In this document: piece after piece, positions 16,501 through 22,968 of the stretch
How positions within the stretch are numbered: position 1 is the first letter of the stretch
Layout: every line of letters starts with the position of its first letter
Assembly (NCBI GenBank): GCA_023415655.1
Contig: JAEZKD010000134.1
Location: forward strand, 1-44,099
From: Bacillota bacterium
Lineage (GTDB): Bacteria > Bacillota > Clostridia > Lachnospirales > Lachnospiraceae
DNA: 44,099 nt
Direction: 5' to 3'
The notes under the pieces: model-generated
The model's database searches: none
Seen by the model: the letters and a program-made list of their open reading frames with translations, nothing else
Told to the model about the DNA's origin: nothing
Program-made: the position numbers and the translations under genes

Positions 16501-18197
16501 CTTGTAATAAAACTAGTGAGAGACTCCAACTTCGAAGCTAGTTCCACACTTCCAACGAAGACAAGATAATTAGGTAATAATTTCGAAATATCTGAACTAT
16601 GTTCACTCATTCTCTCACTCTTTAAATGATCGAAGAATGTACTGATTTCCTTGAGCTCCTCTTGATTGCTAGCCATATATCGGAAGGTTTTTTGTTCATT
16701 CCATGCATGAGGAAGCCAACGAGCAAATCTCCAGAGGTTTTCTTCTTTTTCATCATACAGAAATACCATCTTTACTTCATCGTAGCTATGCATGGTTGCA
16801 ATCTGAAGAATCATACCACTTAAAAAATTCATCACCTTTTCTCTCTCACCAATAATACCACTGACGTAATCCTCAATCATGGAATAAGTAATAGGTACGT
16901 TATGTAAGAGCTTTGGTTCTTTTGCTAATTGATACATCTCCTCTTGAAGATTATCATCGTCTAAAGTAAATCTTTTCTCTGGGTATTCCACTTGAGCAAT
17001 TAAATTACGATTCCCAATTCCTACCCGTATTGATAGATAATCATTGTGCCGCAATGTCTTTTCCCAAAGCGTACGATTTTTTTCTACAATTCGATGTTTA
17101 CATTGTTTTAGATCTATGTAATTTTCTTTTAGAATACTTTCTTGTAAGACACAGATTTCTTCAATTTCTTTTCGTTTCTCGACCAAGTAGTTTTTGTATT
17201 TTTCTTGACGTAGATGTTCACGTTTGATTCTTTGTTTTTTCTCATACTGCTTTGTTAAAATCGGCCATAATAACGTACCTAGCAGCATACTGCTGCTCAT
17301 CACAATACTAGGTGCCGCTTGAAGCCAAGAGGTATCATTCACGACTGCGTTCACCACCGTAAATGCTCCCATTGATAGCGATGCCATACCCATTGTTAAT
17401 GATGGTCCAAGCGTCAGAGCAAGTGGGAGTGTTTGATTAGCCTGAGATTGTGGTGGTGCATCTATTTTAATGATTTCATTATGGATATCCCGTTTGAATC
17501 TAGGAGAACGGAAAAAAAGATCCTCAACAACTGCAGCTTCAATCACGGAATCATCCTTAGGAATCAGCTTTTGTTTTTGATAAATAGTGAATTTGTCCTG
17601 TCGATAGGACACTTTATCATCTGGATTGTTATAAGAAAGAAATCCTAGACCAAGAATAATCTTTAATCCTAGGATGTAGATAATATCTCCCACATGTAAC
17701 TCTTGATTTGTGATACGAATCCCATTCACAAAGGTTCCATTGGCACTTTTTAGATCATGAATTGTTATTTTACTTCCCTCGATGTTAATCTCAACGTGTC
17801 TAGAAGAAACAAAAGGGTTGATAAATACAATGTCGCAATCGCTACTTCTTCCAATGAGAATTTTTCCACTCACTGGTAGTGTCAGCTTTTGAAAAATTTT
17901 TCTATTTTCAGTCACGGGCTCTGTATATATCAAGCCTTGTTCATTATTTGCAAGTTTAATATTATAAAAGTGTAGAGGTTCTAGTTCAACTTCTCTTAGG
18001 TTGGTATTGTTCGTTTGATCGAATATCATAACATTGGGATTAGACTCCATTACCCATTTGTGTAAGATACCTTCAATACAAATAACGTCTTCCCATTGAT
18101 TATTTACCGCCTTTTTTCTTAACCAATGACACCCACTGACCTTATCAGGTAAAGCTAGATGCGCGATTTGTGTTCCAGTTAATAATGTCAGCTGCAC
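13575..18197 (-). CDS. essC: Type VII secretion ATPase EssC/YukB with FHA domain
   Basis: A 1540-aa membrane ATPase. An N-terminal FHA region has the full set of phosphothreonine-binding residues: GRSSDCDI (R117), SSRH (S131, H134) and SANGTFVNG (N153). Two TM helices lie at about 264-285 and 297-314, then a linker and three FtsK/SpoIIIE domains. Domain 1 has Walker A GMTGSGKS (708-715) and Walker B LFIISDE. Domain 2 has GVAGSGKT (1055-1062), but Asn-Asn replaces the Walker B acids. Domain 3 has a degenerate P-loop (GVDKKSLN). It drives export and reads substrate C-termini. The start is GTG at 18197: AGGAGG lies 6 nt upstream, inside the longer reading frame from the ATG at 18215. Confidence 0.93.
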   Translation of the reverse strand: MQLTLLTGTQIAHLALPDKVSGCHWLRKKAVNNQWEDVICIEGILHKWVMESNPNVMIFDQTNNTNLREVELEPLHFYNIKLANNEQGLIYTEPVTENRKIFQKLTLPVSGKILIGRSSDCDIVFINPFVSSRHVEINIEGSKITIHDLKSANGTFVNGIRITNQELHVGDIIYILGLKIILGLGFLSYNNPDDKVSYRQDKFTIYQKQKLIPKDDSVIEAAVVEDLFFRSPRFKRDIHNEIIKIDAPPQSQANQTLPLALTLGPSLTMGMASLSMGAFTVVNAVVNDTSWLQAAPSIVMSSSMLLGTLLWPILTKQYEKKQRIKREHLRQEKYKNYLVEKRKEIEEICVLQESILKENYIDLKQCKHRIVEKNRTLWEKTLRHNDYLSIRVGIGNRNLIAQVEYPEKRFTLDDDNLQEEMYQLAKEPKLLHNVPITYSMIEDYVSGIIGEREKVMNFLSGMILQIATMHSYDEVKMVFLYDEKEENLWRFARWLPHAWNEQKTFRYMASNQEELKEISTFFDHLKSERMSEHSSDISKLLPNYLVFVGSVELASKLESLTSFITSDKYYGVSIITIDKLLHNLPKDCSVVVELEEKLGYLYDKNDISGHKIEFEPDIELNLDLELYAKKLANIHLDISSQRYQLPDMLTFLEMFQVGKMEQLNPFTRWKENDPTKTLQTPVGVDNRGDIFYLDLHEKFHGPHGLVAGMTGSGKSEFIITYILSMAVNYHPDEVSFILIDYKGGGLTGAFENDTVKLPHLAGTITNLDGALVKRSLISIQSELRRRQAEFNEARRISNEGTMDIYKYQKLYREKVVKEPIPHLFIISDEFAELKTQQPEFMEQLISAARIGRSLGVHLILATQKPAGVVDDQIWSNSRFRVCLKVQEKADSMDMIKRPDAAELSHTGRFYLQVGFNEYFDLGQSAWCGAPYQPTDRIVNKVDHSIQIIDNLGRVIRQVKPKDQHAIPESKRKQIVAITKYLSDLAKEEKIAVRPLWLEAMKPVISLHELLDGYPSAKKEKFKLKPMIGQLDDPFNQAQKALYVPFSEEGNALVYGVAGSGKTNFLTTMMYHLLIEHTVDTLNLYILDFEAETLRAFKKAPQVGDVLFNGDHERIENLWKMLSREIKRRKQLFADSGGDFYKYNEAKETKVPNILVVINNYPAYAESYPETEEILIYLAREGTKYGIYFILSVSTANGVRLRLQQNFKQIFLLQLNDKSEYSAIIGTTEGVYPSKYKGRGIIKTDKTYEFQTAYVVADTDHVFDEVEAFCQRQKEDNHSGYAKRIPILPSLVNLEFVTEQIQSIHNVPIGVDKKSLNVVTFNFSSYVNVVYSNEISKLSDFGFALTCVLKEVYKKQQEEATLIVFDAAGLCKNYVFDSTIEYYNKDLDEQIVTMFQELVKRNHTYKDSTNQELEMKRLKPMIYVIPSMKALMDQLSADGKDKLRVLLEKGEKEYRVHILILEEIQAASTYTATPWYRKHVNASKGIWLGNGFSGQYTLKVNQTTNELYQEIGEDFGYAIDKGKYTLIKTLTARTEELEEER

Positions 18198-18237
18198 AAG
18201 TCTCCTCCTAAGCATTACTGCTTTGTAGCGATGTAGA

Positions 18238-18331
18238 GTCGCATAATTGTCATTGTTACCTTATCCTCCACCATTGGTTCACCAGAAGATTGCATGGATG
18301 AAGGATAAGGTATCAAATAAAACTATGCGAC
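18238..18331 (-). other. Two-tier stem-loop between the WXG100 genes and essC (copy 1 of a repeated element)
   Basis: Outer arms GTCGCATA (18238-18245) and TATGCGAC (18324-18331) enclose 11-nt unpaired flanks and a perfect 10-bp inner stem TACCTTATCC (18257-18266) with GGATAAGGTA (18303-18312). There is no T-run after it on the minus strand, so it is not an ordinary terminator. It may act on the WXG100/essC transcript as an attenuator or stabiliser. The ends match those of a second element at 32655-32764. Confidence 0.7.
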
Positions 18332-18350
18332 AATTCCATCATACGATATG

Positions 18351-18653
18351 TTACTTAAACTGATTCGCATTGTTTGTGACCGTTGTTTCATCTGTCTCAT
18401 ATCTTGTAACTGTTTTATCCAAAAAGTCTGCGTAACTTTCAATGATATCCTTATAAGTATCAAACTTTGGTGCTTCCGCATTAAAATTGGTTCGTATTGC
18501 TTCGCCAGCTTCACTCTGCCAGGAATTTGCCAACTCATCCATTGCTTTTTTTATTGCCTGAAGATCTTCATACATCTTCGTATTATCACTACGAATACTA
18601 ACTGCTAATGCTGCTACTTCCGCAGTTGATATATTGATTCCGATGTCTGCCAT
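18351..18653 (-). CDS. WXG100 family protein (EsxA/EsxB-like), second
   Basis: A 100-aa helical hairpin protein with Trp-Gln-Ser at the turn (ANSWQSEAGEAI) instead of WXG. The C-terminal helix contains a Y-x3-E motif (YETDE), the type VII export signal pattern. WXG100 proteins are secreted as dimers and activate EssC by binding its C-terminal domain. AGGAGG lies just before the ATG, and it follows the other WXG100 gene by 12 bp. The pair may form a heterodimer. The missing Gly in WXG is tolerated in known members. Confidence 0.9.
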   Translation of the reverse strand: MADIGINISTAEVAALAVSIRSDNTKMYEDLQAIKKAMDELANSWQSEAGEAIRTNFNAEAPKFDTYKDIIESYADFLDKTVTRYETDETTVTNNANQFK

Positions 18654-18665
18654 GTCAAATCCCTC

Positions 18666-18968
18666 CTAATTTGTCAATTTCTTAGCCGCTGCAACAATAT
18701 CATCCTGCGCTGCCTGATATGTAGCTGAACTTTTCTTTAAGAATGAGGAATAATCCCCCATTAACTGTGCCATCTTATCAAAGTCATCTTTAAATCCCTC
18801 AATCTGAGTGGTGAATGCCTGATTATCAGCACCCTTCCATGCACTACTTAATCTACTAACATTACTAAATAATGCTGTGTATATGGATTGATAGTCTGCA
18901 ATTACCTGATCAAGTTTGGTAGCTGCTTCAGTTAGCTTTTGTGGATCAACAACAATTTTTTTACTCAT
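18666..18968 (-). CDS. WXG100 family protein (EsxA/EsxB-like), first
   Basis: A 100-aa protein starting KKIVVDPQKLTEAATKLDQ, with a classical WKG at the turn (SSAWKGADNQAF) and two long helices. The C-terminus (YQAAQDDIVAAAKKL) is close to, but not exactly, the Y-x3-D/E export signal. It is secreted by, and probably a structural partner of, the EssC machine. AAAGGGG precedes the start. It is separated from the kinase gene by 65 bp and from the second WXG100 gene by 12 bp. Confidence 0.93.
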   Translation of the reverse strand: MSKKIVVDPQKLTEAATKLDQVIADYQSIYTALFSNVSRLSSAWKGADNQAFTTQIEGFKDDFDKMAQLMGDYSSFLKKSSATYQAAQDDIVAAAKKLTN

Positions 18969-19033
18969 TTTTTTCCCCTTTCAATTTATTATATAATCAC
19001 TCTCTGCAAACTAAGATGGGAGAGAGAATTATA

Positions 19034-20908
19034 TCATTGTTCAATTCTACAATTTGGCAGCTTTTCTTGTAATTGTTTCAAGGTGTCTTCTGAAATCTTG
19101 GTATCTGTGAGGTCAAGTACCTCCAAGTCTTTCAGTTCATAAAGTGCAGATAGATCCGTTACTCCCGTTCTACCCATAATTAATACCTTCAGGTTCGTGA
19201 GTTTTGATAACTGATCGATATCCGTTATCTTTTCATTTCCATCAATGTATAAATCGGTAAGATTCGTTAGTTTCTCGATTCCCCTCAAATCCTTTAATTC
19301 ATTGTCTGATATAATAAGAACACTCAGCTGTTGCAAGGTCGATAACTGACCTAAGTTCGTGATTTTATTCTCACTAAGATTTAGATAATCGAGTGCAATT
19401 AACTTCTCTACTCCGTCTAAACTTGAAATTTTATTTTTCTGCAGATTTAAGTATGTTAAAAATACGGATTGTTCCAATTCTTTGATCGAGGTCAATTGGT
19501 TGTCCACTGCTGACAATCCAGTCAATAACTCAATATCTTTGACATCCTTAAAATCAGTAAGTTCTTTTTGATCGAGTTGTACTGTGTATTCTTTTGGTAA
19601 TGGCGTAGGTGTTGGGGTATTCGTTGGAGTTTTCGTTGGAGTTGGATTAGAGGTTGGCAATGTTGTTGGAGTTAATGTTATAGTTGGTTGCTGTTCTTTT
19701 GATCGACTAGAAGTAATCACTACAATTGCAACTACAGCAATTACTAGCACAGCAATCACACTAAGAAACATTAACTTTTTCTTGTTTGATTTTGTCGGTG
19801 CAACCTCTGGTTCAATCAGTGGTTGTTGTAACAATGCTTCAGGAATATGGTCTGGTATGTCATCTACTATCTCTTCATCATGTAAAAGAGCAATCCCACT
19901 TAACTGAATCGTCCTCTCATCAAATGAAGTTTCATTCTTTTGGGATTCCTCTTCATTTCTAAGAGAAACCGTGTCTTTCGTAATACATTCTGCTGGTAAT
20001 GTTTCCAAAGCGTGCAAAAAATCTTCTGGTGTTAGATAACGATCATTTGCATTGAATTCACAGGCTTTTAATACAACCTTGGCTAGGCATTCTGACCCAA
20101 ACATAGGAAGTGGCAATTTTTCTCCTTGTAACCTCCTATTGAGAGCTTCTTGCCTTTGATTATAATTCGGATGTGTTACTTCTAAAGGAGTAAATGGTCC
20201 TCGTTTATGATTTAAAAAGTAATAAAGTACCATACCAAGCGAATAAATATCCGCCCTTGTATCATAAGTTTGACCAAAGTAAACCTCAGGAGCCATATAA
20301 CCATAGGTTCCTTTGATGGACAAATGACTCTGTGCACCTTGCATCTGACGTGCAATTCCAAAATCTCCTAGCTTAAAATCTCCATCTTCTGTTACAAAGA
20401 TATTCCCAGGTTTGATATCACGATGAATAATATTTTTTTTATTACATAGTATTAAGGCTTGGCACAGATTCTTCCCCATATTCACAATATCTTCAATCGT
20501 AAATGGATGCTTCATCTGATAGTCTTCAATGTTCTCAAGTAACTCCATTCGAATCAGAAGATAATAACCTGCGCTATCCTTCTTGGGAACAATCTTATGG
20601 TCCTCAAAACTTACAATATTCGTTCTTCCCTTTAATTCAGCCATTAGACTTATCTCACGATAAATTACTTCAACAATATCTTTAAAATATTCCGTTGCCG
20701 TATTTTGGTCCATGCCTTCATAATATAATTGCTTTTCTTCGCTCTTATGTCGTGGTACGGGAATAATTTTAAGAGCACTATAGTATCTCTTATGAAATTC
20801 TTCCTTATAAATCTTATATACGTAACCATAGCTTCCTTCACCAAGAAACTCTTCTATGTACCAAGACTCCCAAAAGGGCTCTAAATCATGCGGATTCCAA
20901 TCATTCAT
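19034..20908 (-). CDS. Transmembrane Ser/Thr protein kinase with extracellular leucine-rich repeats, first gene of the type VII operon
   Basis: A 624-aa protein. The kinase domain (about 15-305) has every catalytic element: Gly loop GEGSYGYVY (23-31), Lys47, HRD (162-164), DFG (182-184) and APE. After an acidic linker comes one TM helix (379-400), then a Thr/Pro-rich spacer (407-438) and about six SDS22-like leucine-rich repeats (455-620). The kinase is inside and the repeats are outside. It is the first gene after the operon promoter, with AGGAG upstream. EssB, the pseudokinase-TM core protein of type VIIb systems, has the same inside-kinase/TM/outside layout and is not found here. A role in phosphorylating type VII components, with the EssC FHA domain as reader, is inferred. 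Confidence 0.9.
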   Translation of the reverse strand: MNDWNPHDLEPFWESWYIEEFLGEGSYGYVYKIYKEEFHKRYYSALKIIPVPRHKSEEKQLYYEGMDQNTATEYFKDIVEVIYREISLMAELKGRTNIVSFEDHKIVPKKDSAGYYLLIRMELLENIEDYQMKHPFTIEDIVNMGKNLCQALILCNKKNIIHRDIKPGNIFVTEDGDFKLGDFGIARQMQGAQSHLSIKGTYGYMAPEVYFGQTYDTRADIYSLGMVLYYFLNHKRGPFTPLEVTHPNYNQRQEALNRRLQGEKLPLPMFGSECLAKVVLKACEFNANDRYLTPEDFLHALETLPAECITKDTVSLRNEEESQKNETSFDERTIQLSGIALLHDEEIVDDIPDHIPEALLQQPLIEPEVAPTKSNKKKLMFLSVIAVLVIAVVAIVVITSSRSKEQQPTITLTPTTLPTSNPTPTKTPTNTPTPTPLPKEYTVQLDQKELTDFKDVKDIELLTGLSAVDNQLTSIKELEQSVFLTYLNLQKNKISSLDGVEKLIALDYLNLSENKITNLGQLSTLQQLSVLIISDNELKDLRGIEKLTNLTDLYIDGNEKITDIDQLSKLTNLKVLIMGRTGVTDLSALYELKDLEVLDLTDTKISEDTLKQLQEKLPNCRIEQ

Positions 20909-20939
20909 ACTATGCTCCTAATCTACATACTTTGCGTCT

Positions 20940-20968
20940 ATTATATAAAATTTCTACCATTTTTTCAA
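20940..20968 (-). promoter_or_regulatory. Promoter of the type VII operon
   Basis: On the minus strand TTGAAA (20968-20963), exactly 17 nt and TATAAT (20945-20940), 32 nt before the kinase start codon. This is near-consensus, so basal transcription should be fairly strong. Confidence 0.8.
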
Positions 20969-21012
20969 TATTTATCCAAAAGTTATATAAAATTATTCAT
21001 ATAGATTAGTAC

Positions 21013-21063
21013 AAAAAAACATACCCTTCACATTATGATTCCTATCATGTGAAGGGTATGTTT
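21013..21063 (-). terminator. Terminator after tRNA-Arg
   Basis: Perfect 17-bp arms (21017-21033 and 21047-21063, core CATACCCTTCACAT) with a 13-nt loop, ending in seven T's on the minus strand. It ends the tRNA transcript and insulates the type VII promoter. The plus strand also has a five-T run. Confidence 0.9.
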
Positions 21064-21071
21064 TTCAATCC

Positions 21072-21145
<74 letters not shown>

Positions 21146-21251
21146 ATGCTGTTTTTGTCAGCTCACTTAGAATACATGAAAAAAGCTTAATTGTCAATAC
21201 AAATGCAACTTTTTTCTCCTTCCAATTTCTGCATGCCGGATTGCAAAGCAT

Positions 21252-21282
21252 CCCCCTTGAAGACACCATATCTCCAAGAGGG
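21252..21282 (-). terminator. Weak hairpin after the ABC ATPase gene
   Basis: CCCTCTTG and CAAGGGGG (minus strand) form an 8-bp stem with one G-T pair, about 35 nt after the ATPase stop. No T-run follows. A terminator role is only possible. Confidence 0.3.
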
Positions 21283-21317
21283 ACGAAATATTAGATGAAT
21301 GGATGATAATAAGTAGA

Positions 21318-22967
21318 TCAAACAACTGTAATGCTTCCAGAACACAGATATCGTCCAGAACGACGTTCAAATAGCATAATTTGTTCACTGCTGATATCAA
21401 AACGTATCGTAGCACCAATCTGATAAGTAACTCCGCCAAAGATGACAGCGGTTAATAAAAAGTCACCAATTCGTATCTTCACCGTAGATTCCATACCGGT
21501 TGGCATTGCACCATAAATAATACCTTCCAATGCTCCATCTTCTGAAATTTTGATGAATTCAGGTCGAACACCAAGTACAAAGTCGTCATCTGCGACTGGC
21601 TGTTCTTCATGAAGTGTGAAATCATCTTCATTTACCTTTGCGATATGATAACGGAATACTTCATCTTTATTACCTTTTTCAACATAATTTGAATCTTTTA
21701 ACTTATGTTTTCTTGCTTCGATTTCGGTTTGCTCTTCTTTGCGCATCTCTTGCTGACACTTAGAAAGAGAAAATGTTTTGGATGGTATGAATTTCACTTG
21801 CTTATCATTTAGGATGGACAAAGCAATCGAATCTGCTTGTTTTTGAGAACCTTTTGCTTCTATGAAATTGATCGATGGATTTCCAACGAAATCAGCTACG
21901 AATAAATTATTCGGTGCATTATATACCTCAAGTGGTGCAGCATACTGTTGCAAAACTCCGTTATTTATCAAACAGATTTTTGTCGCAAGTGTCATCGCCT
22001 CCATCTGATCATGGGTAACATAGACAAAGGTACTTCCTGTTTCCACGTGTAATCGCTGTAATTCATATCTCATCTCAAGTCTAAGCTTAGCATCTAGATT
22101 CGAGAGTGGTTCATCCATAAACAATACGCTTGGTTCTGGGGCTAGAGTTCTTGCAATTGCCACACGCTGTTGCTGACCACCAGACAATTCCGCTGGATAA
22201 CGATCCATAAACATACCTATTTTAACAATTCTTGATACTCTTCGAACTGCAAGATCGACTTCTTCCTTTGTTAATTTTCTTTCCTTTAAGATTTTATTAC
22301 CATTTTTAAGAACTTCAAACTCTTTACTAAGACTAAATCCTCTTTGTGCATAGGTTTGTTGTATCTTTGATAATTTCTCCTGTAACGTTTCAACTATCTT
22401 TTTAGCTTTCTCTACAACATTATTCGACTCCAAGAGTTGAAAGCTGTATAGTTTTTTCGCAGTATAGATGGAAATCTCAAAAGCATCGATAAGCATAAGT
22501 GTCGCTCTTTTCTCATCTATGATTCCTTTTTTATCCTTGCATTCTTCTAATACCTTAACAACATCTTTTGGATTATGTAAGATTTCAATCATACGGCTTA
22601 AGTTCTTTGCCTCATAATCGTATTGAGGAAGTTCTTCCTTGATGTTACTAAGACCAAATGCTATGTTCTTATAAACGGTCATATTTGGCCACAATGCATA
22701 GTTCTGGAATAGAAATCCTACTTTTCGTTTATTGGCCGGAACGTTAATTCCTAAATCACTATCAAAGACTACTTTATCCCCAATAGTAATTCGTCCACTC
22801 GTTGGCGTCTCTAATCCTGCAATCATTCTAAGTGTCGTTGTCTTACCGCAACCAGAAGGTCCAAGTAATGTGATAAATGAATTATCCTCAATCTCCAAAT
22901 TCAGATTTTCTACTGCGTAAAACTTACCCCAACGCTTTGTTACATTCGTTAATTTAATCTCTGGCAT
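21318..22967 (-). CDS. ABC transporter ATPase (iron/polyamine/maltose-type) with a large helical-domain insertion
   Basis: A 549-aa ATPase, against about 350-370 for the family. Walker A GPSGCGKT (36-43), Q88, signature LSGGQQQR (261-268), Walker B VLFMDEP (281-287) and His319 are all intact, so it should be active. About 120 extra residues (about 111-235), Lys/Glu-rich and helical, lie between the Q-loop and signature. The C-terminal TOBE-like region also carries an insert rich in charged residues (about 395-450). The ATG at 22967 is preferred over a TTG at 22982 because GGAGG lies 8 nt before it. It powers the fused permease encoded just upstream. The substrate is probably an anion or iron chelate, judging from the partner genes. 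Confidence 0.88.
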   Translation of the reverse strand: MPEIKLTNVTKRWGKFYAVENLNLEIEDNSFITLLGPSGCGKTTTLRMIAGLETPTSGRITIGDKVVFDSDLGINVPANKRKVGFLFQNYALWPNMTVYKNIAFGLSNIKEELPQYDYEAKNLSRMIEILHNPKDVVKVLEECKDKKGIIDEKRATLMLIDAFEISIYTAKKLYSFQLLESNNVVEKAKKIVETLQEKLSKIQQTYAQRGFSLSKEFEVLKNGNKILKERKLTKEEVDLAVRRVSRIVKIGMFMDRYPAELSGGQQQRVAIARTLAPEPSVLFMDEPLSNLDAKLRLEMRYELQRLHVETGSTFVYVTHDQMEAMTLATKICLINNGVLQQYAAPLEVYNAPNNLFVADFVGNPSINFIEAKGSQKQADSIALSILNDKQVKFIPSKTFSLSKCQQEMRKEEQTEIEARKHKLKDSNYVEKGNKDEVFRYHIAKVNEDDFTLHEEQPVADDDFVLGVRPEFIKISEDGALEGIIYGAMPTGMESTVKIRIGDFLLTAVIFGGVTYQIGATIRFDISSEQIMLFERRSGRYLCSGSITVV

Positions 22968-22968
22968 G

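Noticed and set aside
18238..18331. Ordinary rho-independent terminator ending the WXG100 transcript
   Set aside because: No T-run follows the stem on the minus strand, and no promoter was recognised before essC, so full termination is unlikely.
18323..18538. 71-codon frame overlapping the second WXG100 gene
   Set aside because: It is an out-of-frame shadow of a well-supported WXG100 gene with its own AGGAGG.
21194..21439. 81-codon open frame on the minus strand
   Set aside because: It overlaps the 3' end of the ABC ATPase gene in another frame and runs into the tRNA flank. No ribosome binding site or recognisable domain.
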